DNA of 64,000 nucleotides, from positions 62,001 to 126,000 of the forward strand of contig NZ_JBIUAG010000022.1 of assembly GCF_044547355.1 (NCBI RefSeq), in the 5' to 3' direction. The notes under the pieces are model-generated. The model saw only the letters and a list, made by a program, of their open reading frames with translations. It ran no database searches and had not been told where the DNA came from. The position numbers and the translations under genes are program-made. Source of the DNA: Kutzneria sp044547355 (lineage in GTDB: Bacteria; Actinomycetota; Actinomycetes; Mycobacteriales; Pseudonocardiaceae). This document shows, piece after piece, positions 40,679-50,202 of this stretch. How positions within the stretch are numbered: position 1 is the first letter of the stretch; every line of letters starts with the position of its first letter.

Positions 40679-41827
40679 ATGGATGTACCGGCTGGTCTAC
40701 GTGACGTCGTGGTCACCACCACCGAACTGGGCGACGTGCGCGGCGCCGAGGGCTTCTATCACTACCGCGGCTATTCGGCGATCGACCTGGCCCGGACCCG
40801 GACGTTGGAGGACGTCTGGTTCCTGTTCGTCGAGGGCCGACTGCCCGACGCCGACGAGCGGCGCGAGTTCGCCGACCACGTCGCCGCGCTCCGTCCGCTG
40901 CCCGACGAGGTCCGCGAGGTGCTGCCGGCGATCGCCCGCGCCGGGTCGAAGTTCACCCCGCTGGCCGGACTGCGGACGGCGTTGTCGCTGATCGCCGCCG
41001 CCCGTGACCTGCCGCCGGTCTGGGACGCGACGCCGGCGCGCCGCCGGGCCGACGCGCTGCTGGTCAGCGCCGTCACGCCGACGATCCTCGCCGCGCTGCA
41101 CCGCCTGCGCGCCGGTCTGCCGCCGCTCGAACCCCGTGCGGACTTGTCGGCCGCGGCGAACTGGCTGTACTCCGTCACCGGCGAGATTCCCGACGAAAAC
41201 CAGGTCTCCGCCGTCCAGAGCTACCTCGTCGCCACTGTCGACCACGGTTTCAACGCCTCCACGTTCACCGCCCGGGTCGTCGCGTCCACCGGCTCGGACG
41301 TCGTCTCGGCCGTCGCCGCCGCGATCGGCGCGTTCGTCGGCCCCCTGCACGGCGGCGCTCCGGACCGCGCGCTGGACAGCCTCGACGAGATCGGCTCCCC
41401 GGACAAGATCGACGCCTGGGCCCGCGGCAAGGTCGCGGCGGACGACCGGATCATGGGCTTCGGCCACGCCGTCTACCGGACCGAGGATCCCCGGGCGCGG
41501 ATGCTCCGGGAGATCGCGCTGGACCTGGCGGCCCGGGGCTTCGCGCCGGAGCTGGCCGAGTTCGCCGTCACCGTGGAGCAGCGGATCGTCGACGTCCTGG
41601 CCGAGCTCAAGCCGGGCCGGCAGCTGTACGCGAACGTCGAGTTCTACGCCGGCGTCGTGATGGAGCAGTGCGGGATCCCGCGGTCCATGTTCACGCCGAC
41701 ATTCGCCGCCAGCCGGGTCATCGGCTGGACCGCGAACGTGTTGGAGCAGGCCGGCGGCGGCAAGGTCATCCGCCCCGCCGCCCGCTACGTCGGCCCGCCG
41801 GCCCCGCTTCCGGTGCCGGCGGCCTGA
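40679..41827 (+). CDS. Citrate synthase (second, actinobacterial type)
   Basis: 382 residues from ATG 40679, chosen for GGAGG at 40669-40673; earlier ATGs lack a site. Citrate synthase motifs: GAEGFYHYRGYSAIDLA, VGPLHGGAPD (first His), MGFGHAVYRTEDPRARM (second His), and ASRVIGWTANVLEQ. At the position of the catalytic Asp in NVDFYSG it has Glu (YANVEFYAGVV). It condenses acetyl-CoA or propionyl-CoA with oxaloacetate; which is preferred cannot be told. Divergent from the HTH-citrate synthase. Confidence 0.88.
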   Translation: MDVPAGLRDVVVTTTELGDVRGAEGFYHYRGYSAIDLARTRTLEDVWFLFVEGRLPDADERREFADHVAALRPLPDEVREVLPAIARAGSKFTPLAGLRTALSLIAAARDLPPVWDATPARRRADALLVSAVTPTILAALHRLRAGLPPLEPRADLSAAANWLYSVTGEIPDENQVSAVQSYLVATVDHGFNASTFTARVVASTGSDVVSAVAAAIGAFVGPLHGGAPDRALDSLDEIGSPDKIDAWARGKVAADDRIMGFGHAVYRTEDPRARMLREIALDLAARGFAPELAEFAVTVEQRIVDVLAELKPGRQLYANVEFYAGVVMEQCGIPRSMFTPTFAASRVIGWTANVLEQAGGGKVIRPAARYVGPPAPLPVPAA

Positions 41828-41834
41828 CCGGCCG

Positions 41835-42833
41835 TCAGCGGGCGCGCTGGGTCATCACCACGCAGCCGAGCACGATGACGGCGACCAGCACCGTGCCGAT
41901 GTCGACGTGTTCGTGCAGCAGCAATGCCGACCACGTCAGCGTCAGCACCGGCTGCAAGGCCTGGACCTGGCCGATCCGGGCCACTCCGCCTCGGGCGAGC
42001 CCCGCGTACCAGGCGAAGAAGCCGAGGAACTGCGAGATGACCGTGAGGTAGGCGAAGCCCAGCCACGCCGTCACCCCCACGGCAGCCAGTCCGTGCGCCG
42101 TGACGACGGCGAGCGGAACAGTCACCGGCAACGCCAGGACGAGCGCCCAGCAGATCGTCCGCGCACCACCCAGCTCGCGGGCGAGGGCGCCGCCCTCGGC
42201 GTAACCGAGGGCACAGACCACAACCGCGGCGAGGAACCACAGGTCGGCGGTGCGGAAGCCGCCGGCCATCCCGCCGGACACCGCCACGAACCCCAGCACC
42301 GCCGCGAATCCCGCGCCGGCCGCCAGCCAGAACATCGCCGACGGCCGTTCACCGCCCCGCACCACCGCGAAGACCGCGGTCGTCGCCGGCAGCAGCGCGA
42401 CAACCACCGCACCGTGCGCCGCCGTCGCCTGCGTCAGCGCGATCGACGTGAACAACGGAAACCCGATCACCACACCGATCGCCACCACCACCAGCCGCCG
42501 AAACTGGGCAGTCGTCGGCCACACCCCGCCACCGGCCCGCGAGCCACCGGCGGACTCGGTTGGCCATGGGCTGCCGCCAGTCCAGACCGGACGCGCCGCG
42601 CCGGTGGACACCGGCTTGCCGGAAGAAAGCCGGCGGCTGGATAACGCCAAGTAGCCGGCCGCGAGGATGCCGGCGCCGGCGGCGCGGCCGAATGCGACGA
42701 ACCATGGGTCGAGGGACTCGACGGCGAGCCTGGTGAAGGGCAGGGAGAGGCTGAAGGCCAGCACGCCGAGCGAGCCGAGCAGGGGCCCGGCCGTTACTCG
42801 ACTGGAGCCAGTAACGTTATCCTCTACTTTCAT
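41835..42833 (-). CDS. DMT-superfamily (EamA) transporter
   Basis: 332 residues with about ten transmembrane helices in two EamA repeats; hydrophilic insertion at residues about 67-110. Signature-like segments include PFTRLAVESLDPWFVAFGRA and FLGFFAWYAGLARGGVARIG. It probably exports an amino acid or metabolite. The ATG at 42833 overlaps the divergent MocR ATG; GTG 42797 (VTAGPLLGS) is an alternative start that would leave the operator non-coding. Likely controlled by the MocR regulator. Confidence 0.82.
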   Translation of the reverse strand: MKVEDNVTGSSRVTAGPLLGSLGVLAFSLSLPFTRLAVESLDPWFVAFGRAAGAGILAAGYLALSSRRLSSGKPVSTGAARPVWTGGSPWPTESAGGSRAGGGVWPTTAQFRRLVVVAIGVVIGFPLFTSIALTQATAAHGAVVVALLPATTAVFAVVRGGERPSAMFWLAAGAGFAAVLGFVAVSGGMAGGFRTADLWFLAAVVVCALGYAEGGALARELGGARTICWALVLALPVTVPLAVVTAHGLAAVGVTAWLGFAYLTVISQFLGFFAWYAGLARGGVARIGQVQALQPVLTLTWSALLLHEHVDIGTVLVAVIVLGCVVMTQRAR

Positions 42834-42847
42834 GAATGAGGATAACG
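42815..42847. promoter_or_regulatory. Perfect 10-base inverted repeat spanning the DMT/MocR start codons
   Basis: CGTTATCCTC (42815-42824) and GAGGATAACG (42838-42847), 13 bases apart; a third GTTATCC half-site is at 42859-42865. Each arm contains TATCCT, correctly placed 5-7 bases before an ATG to be the -10 of a leaderless transcript in either direction. The MocR protein is the expected ligand. Confidence 0.68.
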
Positions 42848-44241
42848 CAGAGCAGGGTGTTATCCGACTGCTCCGTGCCGCGGCTCACGGCGTGGGACCG
42901 GGCGGTCGGCTGCCGTCGGTACGGGCGATCATGCAGGAGCTGCGGGTGTCGCCGGTGACGGTGCAGCACGCGATGCGCCGGCTGGAGACCGAGGGCGTTA
43001 TCGAGGTCCGGGCCAGCAAGGGGGCCTTCGCCGGCCGGAAGCGGGCGGAGCCCGAGGCGCCGGATCTGGAGTGGCAGGCGGTGGCGCTGGGGGCGAAGCC
43101 GCCGGGCGAGGAGTCGCTGCGGGATCTGATGGCCATGCCCAGCCCGGAAATGGTGCCGCTGAGCGGGGGTTACCTGGATCCGGAGCTGCAACCGGTGGCA
43201 GCCCTCGGGGCGGCGCTGGGTCGGGCGTCGCGGCGGCCGGAGGCGTGGGCGCGGGGACCGGTCGAGGGCCGGGAGGAGCTCCGGGCGTGGTTCGCCCGCC
43301 AGGCGGGCGGTGCTTTCCGGGCGGCGGACATGGTGGTGTGCCCGGGCGGCCAGGCGGCGTTGTCGACGGCGTTCCGGGCGTTGGCCGCGCCGGGCGACGC
43401 GGTGCTGGTCGAGGCACCCACATATCTGGGCGCGATCGCCACTGCGCGCAGCTCGGGCCTGCAAGTCGTCGCGGTGCCCGCGGACTCCGACGGCGTACGC
43501 CCCGATCTGCTCGACGCCGCTTTCACCCGCACCGGCGCGAAGGTCTTCTACTGCCAGCCCCTCTACGCCAATCCCCATGGCGCGGTGCTGTCGCGCGAGC
43601 GTCGGCCAGAAGTCCTATCAGTGCTAGCGAAACACGGCGCGTTCGTGATCGAGGACGACTTCGCCCGCGACATGGTCATCGACGGCACTCCGCCGCCACC
43701 GCTGGCCGCCGAGGACGTCCATGGCCACGTCATCTACCTGCGTTCGCTGACCAAATGCGCCGCACCCGGCCTTCGCGTCGCCGCCATCGGCGCTCGTGGC
43801 GCCGCCGGCGCCCGGCTCCGCAGCGCCCGGGTCCTCGACGACTTCTTCGTCGCCGGCCCGCTCCAGCTAGCAGCGCTAGAACTGCTGTCATCGCCAGCCT
43901 GGCAACGTCACCTCCGGGCGCTCCGCCCCGCGCTCAAGGCCCGTCGCGACGCCCTTCTCACCGCCCTGGCCACCGAACTCCCCCAACTCCGCCCGGTCAC
44001 CGTCCCCTCCGGCGGCATGCAGGCCTGGGTCCGCCTGCCCGACGGCCTCGACGACCTCGCCCTCACCTCGGCGGCGGCCGCCCACGGCGTCGTCGTCTCC
44101 GCCGGCCGTCCCTGGTACGCCACCGACCCGCCCGCCGCCCACCTCCGCCTCACCTTCGCCGGCGCACCCCCAGAGGTCCTGATCGACGGCGTGCACCGAC
44201 TGGCCGGCGCGGCCGCCGCCCTCGGCCTGCCATCCGCCTGA
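42832..44241 (+). CDS. MocR-type GntR/aminotransferase-fold transcriptional regulator
   Basis: 469 residues from ATG 42832. Residues about 5-70 are a GntR winged helix (GGRLPSVRAIMQELRVSPVT, VQHAMRRLETEGVIEV). Residues 100-460 are a fold-type I PLP domain with the Schiff-base lysine in RSLTKCAAPGLRVAAIG and YCQPLYANPHGAVLS. MocR proteins sense PLP or amino compounds and regulate divergent genes, here the DMT transporter. Two local runs of CTA leucine codons (43615-43627, 43867-43879) stand out. Confidence 0.88.
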   Translation: MNEDNAEQGVIRLLRAAAHGVGPGGRLPSVRAIMQELRVSPVTVQHAMRRLETEGVIEVRASKGAFAGRKRAEPEAPDLEWQAVALGAKPPGEESLRDLMAMPSPEMVPLSGGYLDPELQPVAALGAALGRASRRPEAWARGPVEGREELRAWFARQAGGAFRAADMVVCPGGQAALSTAFRALAAPGDAVLVEAPTYLGAIATARSSGLQVVAVPADSDGVRPDLLDAAFTRTGAKVFYCQPLYANPHGAVLSRERRPEVLSVLAKHGAFVIEDDFARDMVIDGTPPPPLAAEDVHGHVIYLRSLTKCAAPGLRVAAIGARGAAGARLRSARVLDDFFVAGPLQLAALELLSSPAWQRHLRALRPALKARRDALLTALATELPQLRPVTVPSGGMQAWVRLPDGLDDLALTSAAAAHGVVVSAGRPWYATDPPAAHLRLTFAGAPPEVLIDGVHRLAGAAAALGLPSA

Positions 44242-44389
44242 CCCGCGTCCCGACGGATGAGTGTTGGCGAAAGGTGGCGAAAGCGATCGCATCGTCCGAC
44301 ATATCCGAATGTTTCCCCTGCTCACCGGTGAACCGGGAGGTGGACGCGCCACGTAGTGCTCACAGGAAACTACCAGGGAGGATCCGGCG

Positions 44390-44881
44390 ATGACAGCAAC
44401 GGACACCAGGGACGGATTCGCGGTCGTGCGGGCGGGCGGGGAATTCCGGCTCGTGGCATTGCGGGAATTCGCGATCGGGAGCCGTCTTTTCGCGGTGGAC
44501 GGACAGGTCACGGAGGCGCCCACCCGGTATTCGGTGCAGGTGGGCACGGGAATTCACCTCGACCTCCCGGGAGGGCACGCGCCGGAGGAGATGATGGACC
44601 GCTTCTTCTGGCGGTTCACCAACCACAGCTGCGCCCCGAACGCCCAGCTCCGGGGCCGCGAGTTCTTCGCGCTGCGGCCGATCGAGCGGTGGCAGGAGAT
44701 CACCTTCCACTACGACACGACCGAGTACGAGATGGCGGAGCCCTTCGACTGCCGGTGCGGGGAAAGCAGCTGCTTCGGCCGCATTCAGGGATTCCGGTTC
44801 CGCACGGCGGAGGAGCGCGAGGCACTGCGCCCGCTGCTGGCCGACCACCTCCAGGCAATGGTCAATGTCGTCCACCGCTGA
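44390..44881 (+). CDS. SET-domain (lysine methyltransferase-like) protein
   Basis: 163 residues from ATG 44390 with GGGAGG upstream. SET motifs are intact: FTNHSCAPNAQLRGREFFAL (NHSCxPN, the SAM/pseudoknot motif), ERWQEITFHYD (ELTxxY-like) and a zinc-binding post-SET FDCRCGESSCFGRIQGF. SET enzymes methylate lysine side chains. The gene overlaps the start of the Pls-like synthetase by 17 bases, so both products are made together and a shared pathway is likely. Whether it methylates the polymer, the synthetase or another protein is unknown. Confidence 0.82.
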   Translation: MTATDTRDGFAVVRAGGEFRLVALREFAIGSRLFAVDGQVTEAPTRYSVQVGTGIHLDLPGGHAPEEMMDRFFWRFTNHSCAPNAQLRGREFFALRPIERWQEITFHYDTTEYEMAEPFDCRCGESSCFGRIQGFRFRTAEEREALRPLLADHLQAMVNVVHR

Positions 44882-47800
44882 CCCGGCGATCCTGCCGGAC
44901 TTCCTGGCGAGGGCGGCGCAGCGCTGGCCGGACGCCACGGCGGTGGACGTGCCGCCGGCGGCGAGCCGGCCGAACCGCGAGACGCTGACGTACGCGGAGC
45001 TGAAGCACGAGTCGGAGTTGCTGGCCGGCGTGGTGCACCTGGCGGTGGGCCGAGGATCGGTGGCGGCGATCATGCTGGGCCGCACCACGCCCCGCCTGTA
45101 CGTGGCGCAGCTGGCGGTCCTGAGGGCCGCGGCGGCGTACGTGTGCGTGGACCCGGCGTTCCCGGACGACCAGGTGACGCACATCCTCAGCGACTCCCGG
45201 GCGCGGGCGCTGCTGACCGACGCGGCGGGGGCGGAGCGGGCGACCCAGATCGGCTACCCGGGCCCGATCATCCGCGTCGACCTGCCGCTGACCACGCCGG
45301 CACTGCCGCTGCCGGAGCCGCCGGCCCCCGGGGACGTCGCCTACATCATCTACACGTCGGGCAGCACGGGCCGGCCGAAGGGGGTGATGATCCCCCACCG
45401 CGGCGCGGCGAACCTGGTCGGCGGCGACGTGACGGAGTTCGACCTCGGGCCGGGAGACCGTGTGGCACAAGGGTCTTCACCGGCCTACGACTCCTCGGTC
45501 GAAGAGATCTGGATGGCGCTGGCCACCGGCGCGACAGTGGTCTCGATGGACGACGAGACGGCGAGGCTCGGTCCGGATCTGGTGCCGTGGCTGCGAAACG
45601 AGCGCATCACGGTGCTGTGCCCGCCGCCGACGTTGTTGCGTGCCACGGGTTGTGCCGATCCACGCACGGAACTGCTGCACCTGCGGCTGCTGTACGTCGG
45701 CGGTGAGGCACTGCCGGAAGATGTCGCCGAGCGCTGGTCGCTGGGCCGTCGGATGGTCAACGGCTACGGCCCGACGGAGTGCACGGTCACCTGCATGCGC
45801 CAGGACATCGTGCCGGGCGAGCCGGTGGCGATCGGCCAGCCGGTGCCGGGCATGTCGGCCTGGGCGTTGGACGACAAGCTGGAACCTGTTGCCCCGGGCG
45901 ACAAAGGCGAGCTGTGCATGGGCGGCGCCGGGCTGGCGGTGGGCTATCTGAACCAGCCGGAGCTGACGGCGGCGAAGTTCGTCGATCACCCTGAGCTGGG
46001 CCGGATCTACCGCACGGGCGATCTCGTGCACGCCGAGCCGAACGGGACTTTCTTCTATCACGGCCGAATCGACTCACAGGTGAAGCTGCGGGGCTACCGC
46101 ATCGAACTGGAGGCGATCGAGGCGGTCCTGGCCCGCTGTCCCGGAATTCGCGAGGCCGCCTGCCGAGTGCAGGGCGAGGGCGCGACGGAAATGCTGGCCG
46201 CACATGTGGTTCCGGTCGATCCGCGCAAGCCGCCGCATGTCGACCAGCTCAAGTCCGAGCTGCGCAAGGCTCTTCCGACCTACATGATGCCGGGCGCCTT
46301 CGGCGTCATCGACGAACTTCCTCGCACGGCGGGCGGAAAGCTGCGCCGCAGCGAGCTTCCAGTGCTCAGGTCGCAGCGTTCACGCAAGCCGGGCACGGGT
46401 TCCGCGCCGGCCGACCCGATCACGCTGTTCATCGCCGAATCCGTGCAGGCGGTCCTTCAGCTGCCCGATCTGCCCGGCGCGGACGACGACTTCTTCACCG
46501 ATCTCGGCGGCAGCTCGCTCAACGGCGCGATGCTGATCACCAAGCTGCGTGCGAATCCCGCCACCGCGTCGATCACCGTGCGGGATCTCTACGAGACGCG
46601 CACGGTCGGCCAACTGGTGGGTCGAGCCGTGCCCGACACCGAATCCGCCGGCAAGCAAAGGGAACGGCACACCGTCGACGTGATCGGCGCGACCGTGGCG
46701 CAGGCGCTGTGGCTGGCGCTGGAGCTGGCCATCGGCTCGATCGCCGCGTATGTCGGCGTGTTCTGGGTGATCCCGTGGCTGTCCGACCACATCGGACTGA
46801 GCGGGCTGGTCTTCCTCACGCCGGTGCTGCTGAGCGTCATCCGGCTGGCGATCACGCCGCTGTCCATCGAGATCGCGGTGCGCGCCAAGCGATTGCTGAT
46901 CGGGAAGTACACCGCGGTGCGCACGCCGGTGTGGAGTCCGTTCCACGTCAGGATCTGGCTCGTCCGGCAGTTCATGCGGTTCATCCCGTGGGGCACGATC
47001 GCCGGCACCGAGTACACGTCGATCGTGCTGCGCAAGCTGGGGGCGCGCGTCGGCGAGCGCGTGCACATCCACCGCGGCGTCAACCTCCAGCAGGGCGGCT
47101 GGGATCTGCTGGACATCGGCGACGACGTGACCGTCAGCCAGGACGCCTTGCTCGGCCTGGTGCACCTGGAACAGGGCCAGGTGGTGATCGGCCCGGTGAC
47201 GATCGACAGCGGCGCGACGATCGACATCCGGGCCGGCGTCGGGCCGCACGCCCGTGTGGGCCGCAACGCGTGGCTGTCGGCCTTGTCCCATCTGGCCACC
47301 GGAAGCACGGTGCCCGAGGGTGAACGATGGGACGGCGCGCCGGCCAAACCGGCCGGTCAGGCCGAGGATCCGCCGGCGCTGACCACAAAGGGCATGGTGC
47401 TCTCGCCGAAGGCCCACGGGCTGGCGATGATCCTCAGCCGCAACGTGCTGAGCCTGGTGCTGGCCCTGCCGTATGCGCTGATCGCCGCCTTCGTGGCCGG
47501 CAGTCTGGACCTGTCGTACGAGACTCTCCTTACGGCGCTGGAGAATCCGTTCGACCATGTCGCGCTGTTGGTGATCATCGGCGTCTGCGCGTGCCTCGCG
47601 CTGGTGTACGAGGTGGCACTGGAGGCGATCGTGTCGCGGGCGCTCGGGCCGGTGCAGCCGGGCGTGATCAACCGCTACAGCCTCGGCTACATCCGGGTGT
47701 GGTTGAAGACCGGCCTGGTCGACTCGGCCGGAAAGTGGCTGTCCGGCGGCATCTTCTGGCCGGTGTGGCTGCGAGCGGCCGGCATGCGCCTGGGGCCGGA

Positions 47801-48941
47801 CTGCGAGATCAGCACGATCATCGACGTGATCCCGGAGCTGATCGCCATCGACGGCGACACGTTCTTCGCCGACGGCATCTACCTCGGCGGGCCCCGGGTG
47901 CAGCGCGGCACCGTGACGCTGGCCGAGGTGTCGTTGGGCACCAACACCTTCCTCGGCAACCACGCGGTGATCGCCGCCGGCCAGCGGCTGCCGTCGGACA
48001 TCCTGATCGGCATCTCCACCGTCGCCGACGACCGGCTGGTCCGGCCGGGCACGTCCTGGTTCGGTCACCCGCCGTTCGAGCTGCCGCAGCGGGAGATCAT
48101 CAGCGTCGACCGGTCGCTCACCCACGAGCCCTCGCTGATCCGCGTGATCAACCGGAACTTCTGGGAGTGGCTCCGGTTCACCCTGCCGCTGGTGCCGCTG
48201 GCCGCGGTGGCACTGTGGACGGTCGGCGTGCGCAAGGCCGACGAGTACCTGGACATGCCGGCGTTCCTGCTGCTCGGCGTGCCCGCGGTCACCTTCCTCA
48301 CCGGCGCGTTCCTGTGCCTGACCATCCTGGCGATGAAGTGGGCGCTGCTGGGCCGGGTCAAGGAAGGCACCCACGCGCTGTGGTCGTGCTGGGCCAGCCG
48401 GTGGGACTTCCTCTACGTGGCCTGGGGTTTCATCGCCGGCAAGCCGCTGTCGGCGCTGGAGGGCACGCTGCTGCTGCCGATCTACCTGCGCTGGATCGGC
48501 GTCAAGATCGGCCGGAAGGTGGCGCTGGGCGAGGGTTTCGCCCAGATCGTCGACCCGGACATGCTGGAGTTCGGCGACGGCGCGACGGTCAACGCGATGT
48601 TCCAGGCCCACACCTTCGAGGACCGGGTGCTCAAGATCGGTCACGTCAAGGTGGGCGCGCACGCCACGCTGGGCGACGCCACGGTCCCGTTGTACGGCGC
48701 GGTGGTCGGCGAGCACACCACGGTCGCGCCGCACAGCGTGATCATGAAGCACGAGCACCTGCTGCCCGGCCTGCGCTACGAGGGCGCGCCGACCCGGCGG
48801 CGCGGGGACGAGGAGGCCGAGCCGGTGGGCATCGGCCGCCACAAGCTCGACGGTCCACTATGGACTGTGCAGCCGGTGGTGGTCGGGGTGGCCCGACACC
48901 GGATCCCGCGCGCCAAGCCGGGCAAGTCAGCGCCGAGATGA
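44865..48941 (+). CDS. Pls-type non-ribosomal poly(amino acid) synthetase
   Basis: 1358 residues. Adenylation domain 1-505: A3 YTSGSTGRPKGV, A5 NGYGPTE, A7 YRTGDL, A8 GRIDSQVKLRGYRIE, A10 Lys in RTAGGKLRR. Carrier domain about 515-590 (LGGSSLNG). Then six transmembrane helices alternating with three left-handed-helix/acyltransferase-like domains, as in epsilon-poly-L-lysine synthetase. Aligned by eye to PheA, the specificity residues read D-S-E-C-Y-G-G-V-T-K; the acidic Glu at 239 would suit a cationic amino acid. No classical condensation or thioesterase domain. Confidence 0.88.
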   Translation: MSSTADPAILPDFLARAAQRWPDATAVDVPPAASRPNRETLTYAELKHESELLAGVVHLAVGRGSVAAIMLGRTTPRLYVAQLAVLRAAAAYVCVDPAFPDDQVTHILSDSRARALLTDAAGAERATQIGYPGPIIRVDLPLTTPALPLPEPPAPGDVAYIIYTSGSTGRPKGVMIPHRGAANLVGGDVTEFDLGPGDRVAQGSSPAYDSSVEEIWMALATGATVVSMDDETARLGPDLVPWLRNERITVLCPPPTLLRATGCADPRTELLHLRLLYVGGEALPEDVAERWSLGRRMVNGYGPTECTVTCMRQDIVPGEPVAIGQPVPGMSAWALDDKLEPVAPGDKGELCMGGAGLAVGYLNQPELTAAKFVDHPELGRIYRTGDLVHAEPNGTFFYHGRIDSQVKLRGYRIELEAIEAVLARCPGIREAACRVQGEGATEMLAAHVVPVDPRKPPHVDQLKSELRKALPTYMMPGAFGVIDELPRTAGGKLRRSELPVLRSQRSRKPGTGSAPADPITLFIAESVQAVLQLPDLPGADDDFFTDLGGSSLNGAMLITKLRANPATASITVRDLYETRTVGQLVGRAVPDTESAGKQRERHTVDVIGATVAQALWLALELAIGSIAAYVGVFWVIPWLSDHIGLSGLVFLTPVLLSVIRLAITPLSIEIAVRAKRLLIGKYTAVRTPVWSPFHVRIWLVRQFMRFIPWGTIAGTEYTSIVLRKLGARVGERVHIHRGVNLQQGGWDLLDIGDDVTVSQDALLGLVHLEQGQVVIGPVTIDSGATIDIRAGVGPHARVGRNAWLSALSHLATGSTVPEGERWDGAPAKPAGQAEDPPALTTKGMVLSPKAHGLAMILSRNVLSLVLALPYALIAAFVAGSLDLSYETLLTALENPFDHVALLVIIGVCACLALVYEVALEAIVSRALGPVQPGVINRYSLGYIRVWLKTGLVDSAGKWLSGGIFWPVWLRAAGMRLGPDCEISTIIDVIPELIAIDGDTFFADGIYLGGPRVQRGTVTLAEVSLGTNTFLGNHAVIAAGQRLPSDILIGISTVADDRLVRPGTSWFGHPPFELPQREIISVDRSLTHEPSLIRVINRNFWEWLRFTLPLVPLAAVALWTVGVRKADEYLDMPAFLLLGVPAVTFLTGAFLCLTILAMKWALLGRVKEGTHALWSCWASRWDFLYVAWGFIAGKPLSALEGTLLLPIYLRWIGVKIGRKVALGEGFAQIVDPDMLEFGDGATVNAMFQAHTFEDRVLKIGHVKVGAHATLGDATVPLYGAVVGEHTTVAPHSVIMKHEHLLPGLRYEGAPTRRRGDEEAEPVGIGRHKLDGPLWTVQPVVVGVARHRIPRAKPGKSAPR

Positions 48942-48996
48942 GGACGAACGGGCAAATACCAAGACGCGCGTACGGTTAAAGAACTACAGTCACGAT

Positions 48997-50202
48997 GTGT
49001 CGCAACGGAGAACTCTGGGCGTTCTGGTGGCCGCGCAGATCGCCGGCAGCATCGGGACCGGCGCGTCGGTGTCGGTCGGCGCGGTGCTGGCCGCCGACCT
49101 GTCCGGCTCGGCCGCGTGGTCGGGCAGCGCGTCCACGATGAGCACGCTCGGGGCGGCGTTATGGGCGTTGCCGCTGGCCCGGGCCGCAGCCGCGCGTGGC
49201 CGGCGGCTGGCGCTGAGCCTGGGCTGGGCGGTGTCGTTGCTGGGAGCCGTGCTCGTGATCGCCGCCGCCGTGGCCCGCTCGTTTCCGTTGACACTTCCGG
49301 CGATGCTGTTGATGGGGGCGGGGAACGCGGCCAATCTTCAGTCCCGGTTCGCCGCCACCGACCTGGCCGATCCACGCCATCGCGGCCGCTCGCTGGCCCT
49401 GGTGGTGTGGGCGTCGACGATCGGCGCGGTGGCCGGGCCGAACCTGACCAGGCCGGGCGCTTCCGTGGCCGAGTTCCTCGGCATCCCCACGCTGTCCGGT
49501 CCGTTCGTGTTCTCCGCGGCCGCCGCCGGCGTCGCCGCCGTCGTGCTCTTCGTCGCCCTACGCCCGGATCCCTTGGCCCGCAACGGCTCTCGCGGCCGCA
49601 ACCTGCGCATCGGCTGGGCGGCCGTCAAGTCCTCGCCGCAGGCCCGGTTCGGCGTGGCCACCGTGGCCTTCTCGCACGCCGTCATGGTGTCGCTGATGGC
49701 CATGACCCCGGTGCACATGCAGCAACACGGCGCCACCCTGACCATCGTCGGCCTCACGATCAGCCTGCACATCGCCGGCATGTATGCGCTTTCCCCGGTG
49801 ATGGGCTGGATCTCCGACCGGGTGGGCCGGGTCCGCACCGCCCTGGCCGGGCAGGCGATTCTCGTGCTGGCCGTGCTGCTCGCCGCTCTGTCCGGCGACT
49901 CCATGACCGTCGTCACCATCGCCCTGATCACCCTCGGCCTCGGCTGGTCGATGTCCACCGTCGCCGGCTCCACCCTGGTCGCCGACTCCGTCGAACTGGC
50001 CCGCCGCCCGGCCGTGCAGGGCGTCTCCGATCTGCTGATGAGCCTCGCCGGCGCGATCGGCGCCGCCCTGTCCGGCGTCGTCCTGACCCTGATCACCTAC
50101 ACCGGCCTCAGTCTGGCCGCCGGCCTGCTGGTGCTGCCGGTGATCGTGTTCAGCCTGACCGTGCCGGCCCGTCAGAACCAGGGGTTGGACCAGCCGAGGT
50201 AG
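48997..50202 (+). CDS. MFS transporter downstream of the Pls-like synthetase
   Basis: 401 residues, about 12 transmembrane helices; motif A-like GWISDRVGRVRTALAG between helices 8 and 9. GTG start with a possible -10 TACAGT (48985-48990) six bases upstream, so it may be leaderless. It lies 55 bases after the synthetase and points the same way, so export of the product or of its precursor is inferred. The 3' end overlaps the convergent NlpC/P60-like gene by 31 bases. Confidence 0.83.
   Translation: MSQRRTLGVLVAAQIAGSIGTGASVSVGAVLAADLSGSAAWSGSASTMSTLGAALWALPLARAAAARGRRLALSLGWAVSLLGAVLVIAAAVARSFPLTLPAMLLMGAGNAANLQSRFAATDLADPRHRGRSLALVVWASTIGAVAGPNLTRPGASVAEFLGIPTLSGPFVFSAAAAGVAAVVLFVALRPDPLARNGSRGRNLRIGWAAVKSSPQARFGVATVAFSHAVMVSLMAMTPVHMQQHGATLTIVGLTISLHIAGMYALSPVMGWISDRVGRVRTALAGQAILVLAVLLAALSGDSMTVVTIALITLGLGWSMSTVAGSTLVADSVELARRPAVQGVSDLLMSLAGAIGAALSGVVLTLITYTGLSLAAGLLVLPVIVFSLTVPARQNQGLDQPR

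Noticed and set aside
46380..48842. Long open frame antisense to the Pls-type synthetase
   Set aside because: His/Arg/Asp-rich shadow translation without a domain or ribosome-binding site.
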